Part shown: positions 51,769 through 64,000 of the stretch, one piece after another
Numbering within the stretch: the first letter of the stretch is position 1
Layout of the letters: each line of letters opens with the position of its first letter
Assembly: GCA_013397845.1 (NCBI GenBank)
Contig: VZTG01001061.1
Span: forward strand, 62,001 to 126,000
Source: Melanocharis versteri
Lineage: Eukaryota; Chordata; Aves; Passeriformes; Melanocharitidae
DNA length: 64,000 nucleotides
Direction: 5' to 3'
Program-made: the position numbers and the translations under genes
The notes under the pieces: generated by a model
What the model was told of the DNA's origin: nothing
The model's input: the letters and a program-made list of their open reading frames with translations, nothing else
The model's database searches: none

Positions 51769-52554
51769 TTAAATAACAAAAAACGCTAGTCCCATACTGA
51801 GCATTTCCATGACTAATGCTGCTTTTCAGTGACTTTATTGACTCAATAGGAAAAGCAGATTTGCATCCAAAAGATATCATATGTGCTTAAATCTTTAGAA
51901 GGAGCAGGAGATTCACTATCATTAGAGCCAAGTTGAATCGCTACACCTTAAACCCCTAATTTTTGGATTCAAATCAAGCCTTACAAAATAATACGTTCCT
52001 GTAATTTCTGACTCCTGAATCCCCACCGCAGACTGCTTTAAAATAGTCATAGGAAATGTGAGTTACAAACAAATAATTTATCTACCAGAGACCAACCATT
52101 CTGCATGGATTTTTGATGACTACATTACATTATTTAATAATTAAATATAAATCAATACTATTTGACTGGCATTTCTCAAATCTGAAGAGCTCAAGGAGCA
52201 AGACAGTCTATTTATACAAAGTACATAGCATAACTACACAGCAATTAATCAGAAGCTCTTTCAAATTATTTTCCCTCATCCTTCACATCCAGAATAGAAA
52301 TCAGTAACAGGAAATACTTACATTAAAGTCGTTTTGAAATCAAGATAATTACAGAAACTTGTGACATCTTCATGTGATAAATACATATTATAGTATTGGC
52401 TTTTCACAAATATCAAAATGGATATTATGTGTATAATGTTAATTCTTACAGAGGTAGATTTTATTATAAAGATATAATGATGATTAAATGTCTTTATTTT
52501 TCTTTGTTCTAACTTAGATATAGTGGAGAAATAACTAATATAGCTGTTTTAGAA
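51769..52554. other. AT-rich non-coding spacer
   Basis: AT-rich sequence up to the next LTR. Nothing was recognised. Confidence 0.45.
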
Positions 52555-52985
52555 TGTAGCTAGCTTACAATGATGAAACCATCTGTTTAGTTAGATAACA
52601 TCCTAAGCACAGGCGTGCCCAGGTTCCCTGCCACAAGACACTTCTATCAACAACATCCACCTGCCGATGGAGAAAAGATACAGGATTCTCCAAAAGGACG
52701 ACGCATGCTCTAAAAAGGCGGAACAAAGGAGGAGTCATGCTAACTAGCTCCTGGAACATGTAAAATAGTTTGGGGAAAAGTTTGAATATGCATGATTTTT
52801 TTATGAATATGCAACAGGCTGATGCAATAGAAAAAGTATGTAAAGGGAGTCTCCCTGTAACAAGGTGTGCTCTTGGCCAAGTGCCAGGGCACTCAGCGCT
52901 GTGAACTTTTGCTTTACCTTTTGTCCCTTATTGTCTTTTATTAAACTCTTAAATTTTAACAGGAGAGTGAACCTCGTTTTTCACA
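52555..52985 (+). mobile_element. Solo LTR of an endogenous retrovirus (ERVK-like, songbird type)
   Basis: The block starts TGTAGCTAGCTTAC and ends GAACCTCGTTTTTCACA, the TG...CA form. The 3' part reads CTTTTATTAAACTCTT with an ATTAAA polyadenylation signal at 52940-52945, then AACAGGAGAGTGAACCTCG. This order is familiar from songbird ERVK-type LTRs; the family assignment is from memory. U3 holds repeated GAATATGCA words at 52785 and 52804. CpG sites such as GGACGACGCATGC survive, so decay is moderate. The flanks TTAGAA and TTCAGA are similar but not identical, possibly a mutated 6 bp duplication. No retroviral genes adjoin, so this is a solo LTR. Confidence 0.82.
52940..52945 (+). terminator. 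LTR polyadenylation signal (ATTAAA)
   Basis: ATTAAA lies about 40 bp from the LTR 3' end, as expected for the R region of a short LTR. It sets the plus orientation. Confidence 0.5.
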
Positions 52986-55900
52986 TTCAGAAAATAAGCA
53001 AGAGCAGAGTTGGCCAGATTAAATCTCTGTAGTGTGAGGTTCATTATCAATAAACTGAACAGTTTTGTCCTCCCAAATATTCAACAAAAATCCTTCTAAA
53101 TAATCATTGAGACTTTAAGTTAATAGATGTCATAGGGCTTTATAAATTGTAGGGGTTTTCTACACTATGCTGCATATAAAATTTTTTATTAAAATTAATT
53201 TTTTCTCTTCCTGCATTCTTCATTTGTTTTTCAGTTGTGCTGACTTTTAATTAAATGGAACATCAGAAGTTTAAAATTGCTCCACTATAACATGAAAGAG
53301 GATGTACTTCTGAACTGCAGCACTAAAATTCAGATCCGCATTACTTCTCATTCTCCTCAGTTAAGATTTTTCCCAAAATACTGCCTCTTTGCAAATGCCA
53401 GAGGAAAATAATCAATCTTTAATACAGAAAGATATAAACTTTTTATTGATTGTTGAAGTCTAATCTGATATCTAAATGTAAATTATTCACTTCAGTAGCT
53501 TTGTTTTTAAGCCACTAATTAAAGTGTGACATATAATAAGCTGTTAGTTTTGTTTCTTACTGTTTTCTGCTGTTCCTATATCTGATGTGCTGTAAAGAAC
53601 TGCTCAAGCCCTATAGTTTTAGGAGCCCATAGTTGCTAATTTTCTGTATTGATTAAAAAAAAACCCAAAAGCTTCTAACAGATGATAAAAAAATAAGGAT
53701 ATGGTTCTAAAAAGATGAACAAGACTCCACATTAACAAGATTCTACCATCAAATAGTTGTGGGGGAGGGAGGTGAGTGAATGAGACTTTCAGTGAGAGGA
53801 AGTTCACCCCAGTGAAAGGAAAACCAGCCAAGTATCTGCTGAGAGGGTGTGTGCTTCATCTTCCAGGATCAACTGCCTGCTTGTGCTACTGGGCCCAAAG
53901 GGACACAAGGAACTGGGCAACACTGATGGCAACACTTAACAGTGTGCAGGGCGAGGATGTGATGCAAATAAAAGTTCTTATTCCCAAGTCATTTATCCAG
54001 ACGGGCTAAGGATCACCAGAATTTACAGCTACCTAAAAGTCAGCTTCAACAAAAAATCTGTGCAGAGAAAGCAGGTTATACAGCACTGCTTTTGACAAGA
54101 AGCTCCTATGAATTTTGCATGTGACTGCTTCTTCCAGAACAAATGGTGAAGCCCTGGTAGAGTAGTGAAACACTCTTTTAAGGCTTCTATGAAAGCTGCT
54201 TTTCTGACACATTTACAGACTGAGTGTGTCCAGCTAGGGACACACCCTGCACTGAACCTGAGCACTTCACTGAAGGAACACCCCTCACAGGTTTGGTTAG
54301 AAGGATGCCATGGATCAAGTTAGGATTGTCTCTAACACAGAACCCAGCAACTTCTCCAAGAGAAGAAGTGGGACTTCCAGCTCCAGGAACCAATATTGCA
54401 AACTTTGTCACACCCAAGGGCTTATGAAGATATATAACAGGAAGCCCAGGGAATTCAGTTTAGCAGAGGAAAATTTCAAAGGTACTGGTCTAGACAGATG
54501 GCTTACAGCAAGAACCCCACATCTAGAGCCAAGCAGTAAATCCAGTTAAATACTTTCATAGTCTAAGCAGAAAAACCCCACAGAAAACAGCAAGCTTCCA
54601 CCATAAATGTGGGAGTAAAAATCAATTTAGTGAACTCTAGTTCGTTCACCTGGTGAACAATGCCTAGATTCACAAAAAATTACAAAGCTTGTTAAATGGT
54701 TAATAAATTATGTTATTTACATAGAGCTTACTCAGGTTTGCAAGGACGGGATGAGATGACTTTTCACGTTTTGGGAAGTCCAAGATTCATATCACCATTA
54801 CTAATAATAATTTCTCTTTCAAATAATGTCCTATAGCGAACATTTTAAAAATAATGATCTAGAAATGGTCTCGATTTTCTTAGAGAATCACAGCAGTCAG
54901 GAACGCCAAACTGGTGGTTCAAATTCAGTACTGAAGAACAGTTACTGACTTTTTGGAAGGCACTAACAACAGACACAGGGAAAGTAGAGCCATATTAGGC
55001 AGTTCTTAAACATGCCAGTTATTATGTATAGATCTATGAACATGTTTTAACTTGAGCTTCTTACTCAGTAGCTCAAGCCCAGACTTGTATTTTAATACAA
55101 ATACTATCCACAGGAACACTGTTTAAAAACCTCATTTATGTTAAATAGCTTAATAACTGTGGTTATTGCATGCATGTATCACACTTCTAAAGAGTACCTG
55201 AAGATTAATTTTTGGTAATACCTGTCCACAAAACAGATCAAGGATTAAAATCTTCAATGTTATTCATGGCACCATTTGGACTCATTTAGGGACAATATCA
55301 AAAAAACCCCAAAGTTCAATTGAAGTTTATTTCTCTAAATCCCATTTCAAAAATTAAACCTTCAGGTTAAACAAAAAACAAAAAAAAAAAAAGGAAGGTA
55401 CTTTAAGTACAAACCACATTAAAGAAATTTTAAAGTTCAGCTGAAAGAAAATAGGACGCATACCAACACCACCACTACAAACTCAGTGTCAGGTCTCTTG
55501 CAGGAAGCCTGACAGCTATGGCCCAGATACATTTATAAAATATTAGATAAGAATTCTTGCTTAAAAGAACCCATTTATTGCAATTTATATGTACATAACT
55601 TTGTAATCTCCTCCTCTCCTATGGCATTTTCATACATAAAAAACCAAATAATTAAAATAATCCTTTAGTAATAATTTTCTGCTGGGTTCCAGTCCCAGCT
55701 GCTGGGAATCATTACATAGCAGAATCCACATCAGTTTATTATTCTGTCATCTGGAAGAAAATTTAGCTTTCTGCAGAGAAGCTGCACAACGTCGGGGCGT
55801 GATTTCCATTTGTCCAAATGTTTTGGTTGAACTGTAACTCTGCAAGCACGACATTTACTCTGCCAACAGTGTGAGGCTGACAGTTTTAAACACTGCACAG

Positions 55901-57927
55901 AAAACTTGCATGCAAGAACAAAGGCAAGCCAGAAAAAACATCAAAGGATGTGAAAAGGAACATGTTAGGCAGCTTGGAAAGCTCTCATTATGAATTTGAG
56001 CTGTGCTTGGCTCAAACACATTTGGCACCAGCAACAGCACTCTGTCAGTCTTTATGCTTCTGAAAGATTCACAAGTGCTACAAGGACCAAAGTAGTTTAT
56101 TCCCAATTTGCCAGTTTTCCTAAGCTAATTAAGTATCTATGAAAGCAATTTGTGCTTACTGGAATCTAGCTTTTAATTTTTACAAGGATAAAATTACTAG
56201 GATTCAAATAATTCATATTGCTTTGTTCATCTATATACATCAAATAAACACCTTCTTTTCTCCATCCAAATAATCTCTAAAAATAAACAATTCAATTAAC
56301 TTGGTTATGAAATCTATGCAGTGACATCCCAAGAGCTGAAATGCAAGGTCACTGATACACAACAGTCTCATGACAATTTTTTTTAAAAGATAAATATTTA
56401 CATCAGTAATGTCTCACCACAGAATAGGATGTAACTTAGCCATCACATTTTAGATAGGAATAGAGATGCAAACCAGAGGATTGCTCCCAGATTCTGTCTA
56501 AGCAGAGCACACAAATTGTTTTAAACAGCAGTCAGCTTTCAGGTTGCTGCTCAAGAACTAGATTAGATTTGAGTATTAGTGAGCCCAGTACTCAGGCTGG
56601 TCTTCACATTTTTATCATTTAGCTGCAGTGTTCAAGTTTCACCTTCATTATAATGAGCAGTATCTTATTTCCGATGTAGAACCACTGAACTGGGAGCCAA
56701 GCTTTTTGAGTAAAGAAAGTATTCAAGTGCTGGTTAGGTGACAAATGTGTGATTTCAGAGCACAGCTGCACACAGCATCAGCTGTCTCCTTTCTTAGCAC
56801 TGATGACATTATGGGGAGGTACAAATTTAGTCGCATGAATATGCAGGAAGGCAGGTGCAGCACTCGGATCAGCCACTCTGCTGCTTGGTCAAAGAACTGT
56901 TTCAGCCTTTTTTCCACCTAAAAAGTCACTGAAAACTACAGTTTTCATCATAAGTTTTTTTTCCCTCCAAACACACTCACAGGACTTCCAAAAAAAAAAA
57001 AACAACCGCAAACCAACTTGTGCTGCAGTTCAGAAGGTGTAGTTTCAATGTCTAATGCAAAAGCTATAAACTCTTTTAAATTCCCTAAACTTAGTCCTTC
57101 TCAGGAAAATCATAATCAGCTCTTCTAACTTGCAGCCTCTTCATTTGTTATTAAATAGAATCCAGGGTGGTAGATCTTAAGACTTTGGAAGAAAAGTCCT
57201 CTAAATTAAATGAGAATTGAGTTTAAGTGATGAATATATAAAAATTTTGACCTCTTCTTCGTATTTGCCACAACCACCTCTGATTCCCTGAACAGCCACA
57301 TTCACCATTTCTTCTCAAGTTTCCACAAAACAAATACAGATCTCCACAAATACTAAACAAGGAAACCAACTGCTAAAGAAGCTGATTAGAGCCAAGAATT
57401 TTGCAGTCCAGAGAGTCAGACAGACGAGATCACTTTCAACTTCCTAACGGAGCCTTACTCCAGCTGACACCAAAAAGGTGTGACACGGACTTGCTAGAAA
57501 CCACAAGAGATCTAAGCAGAAGATACACTCCCAGGGAAGCAGGATCCTGAGTGAGATGGATTTTGACACAAATCAATTTGCAGTTCAATATTCCAATGAT
57601 ACAAGGAACAGAAAGAATTATACAGAGCCTTTGCCAAGGCATGGGAGCTGGTAAGCTGAGCAAAGCTCATCATAATGGTCTATCATCAGTCCAAAAAATC
57701 ATTTATTACTCAGACCTATGAACTCAAAGGCTTTTCACAGGAGTGTTCATTTGGCCTCCATAGACAGCACAAGAAACTGAAGTCTGTAGTTCAAATGTGC
57801 CACGTATATAAATCAATAGCAGATAAATGAATTGTCAAGTAGGGATATTTCCAGCTTTTTACTTTGTCCATATCATTGGCATTTTAAATGGGCTTCTTCT
57901 GTAGGAATGCTGGAAAGTTAAAGCCAA

Positions 57928-57954
57928 GGCATCACTGCTTCCTTAGGTGATGCC
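57928..57954. repeat. Perfect 8 bp inverted repeat (hairpin)
   Basis: GGCATCAC at 57928-57935 and GTGATGCC at 57947-57954 are exact reverse complements separated by 11 nt. The stem does not extend outward. It is too short for a miRNA precursor. Confidence 0.6.
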
Positions 57955-58008
57955 GCTAAGGAGCACGCACCAAGAAGGAGTTTCCCTGGTCCTGCATGCT
58001 TCTCCTTG

Positions 58009-58027
58009 AAACCCTTGATAAGGGTTT
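58009..58027. repeat. Perfect 8 bp inverted repeat (tight hairpin)
   Basis: AAACCCTT at 58009-58016 and AAGGGTTT at 58020-58027 are exact reverse complements separated by three bases (GAT), 55 bp after the previous hairpin. No function is evident. Confidence 0.6.
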
Positions 58028-61000
58028 TCTACCTCGTCCCTCTATTCCAGTCTAAACAAAAAATGTCATTAACTTGGGTATTGAGAGCATCTCAGCAGCC
58101 TCTGAGCTAAAAAAAGCTTGCTGTCTGTGGGACACAAAGCTCCTTTTGTATTGTCAAAGCAAAAGGTTATCTGCAATGAGCCAGAGATAACTCCTTGGAA
58201 AAGAATGTTTTCCTTCCAATAACCCCTCCCCATGAGAGCTATTTCTCTTCACTTCCTTTAACACTTTGCACAGTTTCACCTATTTGTTTCCCCTTATTAC
58301 ACTACTATAGTCATTGCTGAAACTGTGCTGGCCCCATATTGCAGCAGTGATGCAAAAGAGAATTTACAGTAAAGGTTTCAAAAACTAAAAAAAAACCATT
58401 TTATCTGGAACAAGAAGTACATTATAAATAAAGAAAAGAATAATCCACGCTAAACGTCTCAGCTCAAATAAAACTTTACTGAGGCTGTGCATCATGGAAG
58501 CTTGGACTTCACCCCAATAGGACTTCCAGGAAACCTGACTGAATTTTGTCATTTCCATCCCATTCCACATCCTAACTGCCAAGCTTTTGCAATAAATATG
58601 TGACCCTAGAGAAACCTCACTTTTCTTTCTACCATTCCTTATCAGGTGTAGGTTATAACCAATGCACTTGAGGCTTTGAAAAAAATTAAACACGATTCAC
58701 CTTTAGTAGACTTCAGTCTTGGACTACTCTGGGAGGCTCCTGTTCTGCTGTTTGTGGCCAGTTTCTTCATAAAATCCTCGCTGCTTAAATCTGTGCCCAG
58801 CGCACACCTCGAGTGAGTTGCTGTTTCCTGGATAGAGCATCCACCTAAGCTGTACTTCTCCATACCTGTTAAAATAAATGGTGCTCTTATAAAAGGGGAA
58901 AACCAAACAAACAGAAACACCACACCACACCAAACCCACACTCACAGCAAAACAACTGTTAACTTCCTTCCCCAAAAACCCCAAACCAATAGAAGTGTTT
59001 TGGGGTTCCTTCGTCAATCAAGGAGAAATCTGCACGTGCAGTCCTTTAAGCTGGGTAAATGGATATTGCCTAAATGGGTGGCTTGATTGGACAAAAATTT
59101 GATCTTTAACTGATGCACACTGTAGTTTTTCCCAGGTTATAGTTAAAATGTATAAGCCACATGACAAAATACAAGAGAAGAGCATTACATTTTAGTCCCC
59201 CAGTTTTTAAAATACTTTGGTCCTTTAATGCTCTCAATCTCCTTTTCTTTTGCTTCAGTTTCTTGTTAAAGCAGCAAGACCAGTATTAAATAATAAATTG
59301 GTATATTTTAACAACTGGGTTCAAGTATTTCTATAGCCCGCATGCAGATTTGCAATCAGACATTTAAGAAAGATTTTGCAGCACATGGCACATTAAAATT
59401 ATTAAGAATATTCCCAATATAATTGAACTAGAAATCTATCTTCTCTGTAGGACTGTTACAATAAAATCTATTTCTGATGTCCTAATTTTTATAATAAAAA
59501 GTCACAAATGTCTACACACTCACTGTTTTTACCCCCAAGAAAGCAGGACCATCACTTGAGCAGTCAAACAGAAGAATGTGAAGAAAAAGCTTTGCAGAGT
59601 CCCTGCCACAAGTGTAATTATTTTGTGTACAACACTTAAACACAGATGTGGCAGCAAAATGAAATATGAATCCTGCCTGGGAGTGTATGTTTATTACTAA
59701 GAACTTACTGCCTACTAACAAAGATATCCCTATATCAGACCATAAATTAGAGGGTTTTTTAAGTCTCTAAATACCTTGAACTGGATATTTTTTAAAATGC
59801 TGATGTTAGAAAGACCAAAACTATATCTGGAAATTTTTCTTTTTTATTACAGAAATGAGTATTTTCAAAGTCAACACTAATATTCCACAATATAGATAAT
59901 TAGTGAATATTAAGGGTTAAAGACATTTATTACTTTGCATTCTTATAAAAAAGGAAAAACTTTGAATGTCAAATCCTAATGGTTTTGGAGGACAGAGGTG
60001 TTTGGTTTAGGCGAGAGTGGTACCACTACAAATAAATGAATTTTCTTCCAAGTCATTTAATTCTGCTCTGAAGAGCTCCTCCCTCCCTAGTGACTGCTGA
60101 GATTTCCACTTACTTAATGTTTACTCTATGCTCCAGAAAACTGGCAATGCACCTCTGGGCCATCCAATTACAACTCTGGGCTTTTCACCTCATGCCCCTA
60201 TCTCTTCCTTCAGTAATTCGGGCTTGAGAATAAATGTGGAGCACAAAAGAGGAAAAAAACCTGCTTTTTCCTCATTCATATTATTAATTAGATATAGGAA
60301 AGTATGTAAGACTGTAAACATAAGCTTCTGGTAGAAGGACAAAGCCCTCAAAATAGGCCTGCTCTTCTCCCCCTTTTTTTAAATTAATCCACCAACAATA
60401 TAAATCCCTACATATAGTGAAGAAAAAATCCTTAGAATATCCCCTGCATTCACATAAAAACCATTGTGTTAAAATTCACAATACTTTTTGAACACAGTAC
60501 AAACATAAATAATCACCCCAAAATATCCTGTATTAGAAATACACTAAAATGTCAAATCTATTCCCTGGATTTTAAGCTTTCTTAAAAGGCTTTAATCTCC
60601 TTTTGAAGATGCTCTCTACTTAAAATGTTGAAGTGGGCATTTAGAGACACATGTAAGGAAATTGCACTGTACTCAAAACACATAAATACACACCTTTCTG
60701 ATCAGCCAGAAATCACACAGAGCACAGCAAGAACTAAGATATTACATGAATACACCAACAACTGGAAAAAAACAGAGCAAGGGCAGAACCTACTGTTTAG
60801 TGAATGGATAAAACCACCAATACTTGCAAATAAAGCAATGAAATAGTTTTCTTTTAACCAGAGATGCATGTGAATATTTACTTTCATCAGATTAAACTAT
60901 CAGTTAATGGCAAATGTTCCCTGTTTTTACCAATAGAAATTACCCAAGTTTCTCTGAATTGCTGAAAAGTTTGCAAGTTATTTTCCAGTCAGATATATGC

Positions 61001-62458
61001 ATAGTTCCTCATTACACATTATATTTTGCAACTGGTGGATTTCAACTCTGATTTAGTATAACTTGTGTAAAATTCACCCACCACTTAAGGCTTATATTAA
61101 TTTATTGGCTTTTTTAATTGCTACAAAACTTCTTAAAAAGCCAGCACATCTAAATGCAGGAAAGCTGAGTGTATTCCCTCTCACTTTTTCAGCAGCTTCT
61201 CTCTGGATATTTATGAATGTGTATTAAAACACTTATGCTGGGCTTATCTCACAGAAAAACATCAAATTCAAGCAGTTGTGGATTTTGTGGGTTACAAAAA
61301 ATCTGCTTAGCTCAAGAAGGCATTTATGTTGCTCAGCTCTTTTCTCAGCCAGTGGAGAAGAGGGATAAGAGGAAATAGGAGACGGAAAGATGGACAAAGC
61401 AGATATAAGGCTTGTGGCTGCTGAGCTGCAGTTGCTTTCTGATCAGTTCTGCAGAGTTTAGGAAGTTTCCCACATTAGCTACACTGTAGCAATACGTAGT
61501 TTCAGTGCATCCAGGTTCATTAGAAAGTCAAATAAGAAAGGATGAATGCCAGGAGATGAAAGACCAAGTTCCATTCAGAACACTTCTTTCCTCATTCTGA
61601 AATATTTGTATATGCTTAATACGGTTAAAGAGTCCAACAAATACTGACAATCAGCATAAGAAGTAGATGATTAATAGCTTAAATGCATGAAAATGTAGTT
61701 TTCAATGGCACAAACATTCCCACCACCCAGTGAATAGCAGCAATGACTCTCAGTCCACTATCAACTACCTTTGCAGCAGACACCCACCTCATACTTCCCC
61801 AGCAATTAATGCATTTTGAAAGATTTAACAAATTCCTTAGAACTACAAGGGTAGCTTTCATAACAGAAAGCTACACCTAAATAGGAAAGAGGATTATATT
61901 CACATCAGGCCAAGAAAAGTATTTTATTTTTCCTGTATCTTAGCTAGGGAAGCTCCAGCTAGTTTGATGTCAGTGTTCTCAGGCCTTTTCTTTCTGGAAG
62001 AAAACACAGGCCAACACTGGGGGCAAGCGAGTCCGGCCTTCCACAGGCTCTTCCTGCAAATACTGCTCCTGATAACGAGGCTGTTTCATGTGCCAACATC
62101 TGGAATGACAACATCACAATTTGGGTGTACACAGGCAACAGATATTTTCTTAGGTGTATAGTTACTCAAGCACAGAAGTGCTTAATTTTCTTTTGGATCT
62201 GATTGTGTTGAAAGGTTTTACGAGATTCTGAACATCTGCTAAGCAGTTTGCTCCTAGTGTTTATTTTTCCTGATTCAAATACAAGCCAAGCAACATTTAT
62301 TGCTCACCATCCTGCAGCAAACAGGCACCATGGATCTATTCTAAATGAGGTGATTTGTTTCACAATCACTGGGCAAATTTCCTTTTTTCACGTGCTTCAA
62401 GAAAGTTAAGAACAAAATAAATATTAGAAAAAAATTTTATTGGTTGCATTCACACCCT

Positions 62459-62488
62459 ATGCAAATACAATATGCACAATATGCAAAT
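62459..62488 (+). promoter_or_regulatory. Paired octamer motifs (ATGCAAAT x2)
   Basis: Two perfect ATGCAAAT octamers at 62459-62466 and 62481-62488 lie within a 22 bp direct repeat of TATGCAAATACAATATGCAC type. Octamers bind POU-domain factors. Two perfect copies this close are unusual, but the direct repeat could have produced the second copy by local duplication. Confidence 0.35.
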
Positions 62489-64000
62489 ACCTATACCTGA
62501 AAGCTATGCAGATGAGTGATAGGCTGCTGAGAACAGTATTTACCAAATGACTCCTTATTTTGCCAAATCACGTTCATTCTCTCCATTGTAAAACCACGCT
62601 CCCCCGCAAATTAATGTGCCAAAGAAGCAGGCTGAGAGAAGCCCAAGCATGAGTCAAAGTAATTACTAGAAATTTAGCATAACACACTAGCACCTCTCCA
62701 AATTTTCTGACCCATGTACAAATGTTTGCTCTGCTGTTAACTCCCATGAACAATGCTAGATCACAACCTGTCACTGACACACTCATGCATGTCTGCATCT
62801 GGAACAGGGTTTTTGAACAGCAACTTCACTTCAGAGCACTAAGTCTTTACAAAACAGTCATTTAAAATACAGTACTTATTGCCTAGAGATTATGACTTAA
62901 AGTACATTGACCCTGGCTTACACACCAAACTTGTTTTCTTGCTTAGTTCCCTAAGACTATTTGCAACATTATTTGATAATAAACTGCACCCAAAAGGGGA
63001 TCTAAAAACTAAACTAATTCAGAGCTGTGCATCTGCTGTTTTTCAACCAAACGTGCTATAACACGTTATTTCTCAGTAGAAACAGCTCTGAAGAGACTGA
63101 GCTGACAGCACTGACCACAACACCACATGGTATCATAGGATTAGCCTGTGAAATTGTGCTGAACTCTTGGTTAGTAATCCCTCAATATCCAAACAAGAAG
63201 TGACCCTATTCCTCTGAAATACAGAGCAATATGTTCACTTTTGGCTTCTCTTGTTCTCCAGCTCCTACTCTGCTTGGAACTTACTTTTGGTACTATGGGT
63301 GCAGAGAAATTGCAACTTTCATAGTAACTACTTTTCCACAGAACGAATTCTGTTACACTTTTCCTTCTGCACACACAGGAATACACATGCTAAGTCTGAC
63401 ACTATTAGGCTGATTTAGAAGAATGCATGTAGTGAATTCCCTTGATCCAGTCTGCAGCTGAGAGCCCAAGCCTGTCTTTTGACTGTTGCCAAAGCACTGA
63501 GGTTCCTGAATTTACTAACCTTAGTAGGTGTGTCAAGAAGATGCCACTAAACAGTTCCATATTTGAAAAAGCTGAGATCAATATCTTTGATACAAACAAA
63601 CTTCTCCTGCATGTACTAACTCCTCCACTTCAGTCTGATGTCAGCTCGACAGGAAAGCACAGTGGAGCAGCCAGGCCAGTGCTGGCAAGAGATCCCTCTA
63701 CTGGCACACAGTTTGTGTGCCTCAGTAACCAGCTGCTTTCACTGGCAAGGAAACCTCTGCTTCCCTCAAAAGGGGAAAGATGCTTGAACTCAGAAATTCT
63801 TTTCTTGCCTTCAGCACAACTGTCACAGACACATGCTGTAATTCTACTTTTGTCTGTTTATATGCAGCTGAAAATCTGCCCCACACTTAGGGTTCTTATT
63901 ATGCTGTCTCATAATGTGTAAAGGGATCCACTGTGGATTTCCATTCCACGAATATAAGGAGGAAGCCCCCCCACCCCTTTTTTTTTTAAGTATATAGAGG

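Larger units (their letters stand above)
52986..64000. other. AT-rich non-coding stretch, no gene recognised
   Basis: About 11 kb to the right edge without a supportable gene. It contains an A-rich run at 55374-55392, two short perfect hairpins at 57928-57954 and 58009-58027, and a pair of octamers at 62459-62488. A homopolymer patch of C and T runs lies at 63966-63989. The longest frame in the window (63442-63921, 159 codons from a TTG) lies here. It has no recognised motif, and its length is within chance expectation for 64 kb in six frames. Confidence 0.5.

Noticed and set aside
63442..63921. Longest open frame (159 codons, plus strand)
   Set aside because: It starts at TTG, has no recognised motif or splice context, and a run of this length is expected about once or more by chance in six frames of 64 kb.
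1..64000. Prokaryotic systems, CRISPR arrays, rRNA or tRNA genes
   Set aside because: No spaced direct repeats, no ribosomal or tRNA-like conserved sequence, and no operon-like gene packing were seen. CR1 and avian LTRs show this is bird nuclear DNA.

Overview
This is a vertebrate nuclear genomic window, most likely from a bird and probably a songbird. The evidence is four recognisable CR1 LINE 3' ends, one of which still reads as the C-terminus of CR1 ORF2, and four solo LTRs of avian ERVL-like and ERVK-like type. The background is long, AT-rich, non-coding DNA with CpG-rich islands. Nothing looks bacterial: there are no operons, no rRNA or tRNA, no CRISPR array and no long conserved reading frame. 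No protein-coding gene can be named with confidence. The window reads as intergenic DNA or the interior of one or more very large introns.

Layout. Bases 1-500 are a CpG island cut by the left edge, with an Sp1-like GC box and a YY1-like AATGGCGGC motif. About 540 bp further on lies a possible non-coding exon (1037-1201) with a consensus donor. From 1.2 to 11.2 kb I see only AT-rich non-coding sequence. From 11.2 to 14.2 kb there are two solo LTRs. The second, 12650-14210, is a 1,561 bp CpG-rich element bounded by an exact 5 bp target-site duplication, GACAG. It carries its own CCAAT box, TATA-like box, splice-site-like motifs and AATAAA signal. A second non-LTR CpG island at 15.2-15.64 kb contains a 66 bp tandem repeat. 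From 15.6 kb to the right end the sequence is AT-rich and non-coding. It is interrupted by CR1 fragments (18.5, 37.6, 39.8 and 49.0 kb), an ERVL-type LTR (24.7 kb), an ERVK-like LTR (52.6 kb), one candidate microexon (24.62 kb), one candidate 142-nt exon (27.53 kb), a block of raised GC with several overlapping open frames (49.3-50.5 kb) and a decayed minus-strand open frame (51.45-51.77 kb).

No set of genes can be shown to work together. The regulatory content is two CpG islands, an LTR promoter and several homeodomain- or octamer-rich AT blocks that could be conserved enhancers. All four LTRs lie on the plus strand, which weakly suggests either intergenic DNA or an intron of a minus-strand gene. 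All short open frames not listed below look like chance frames in non-coding DNA.
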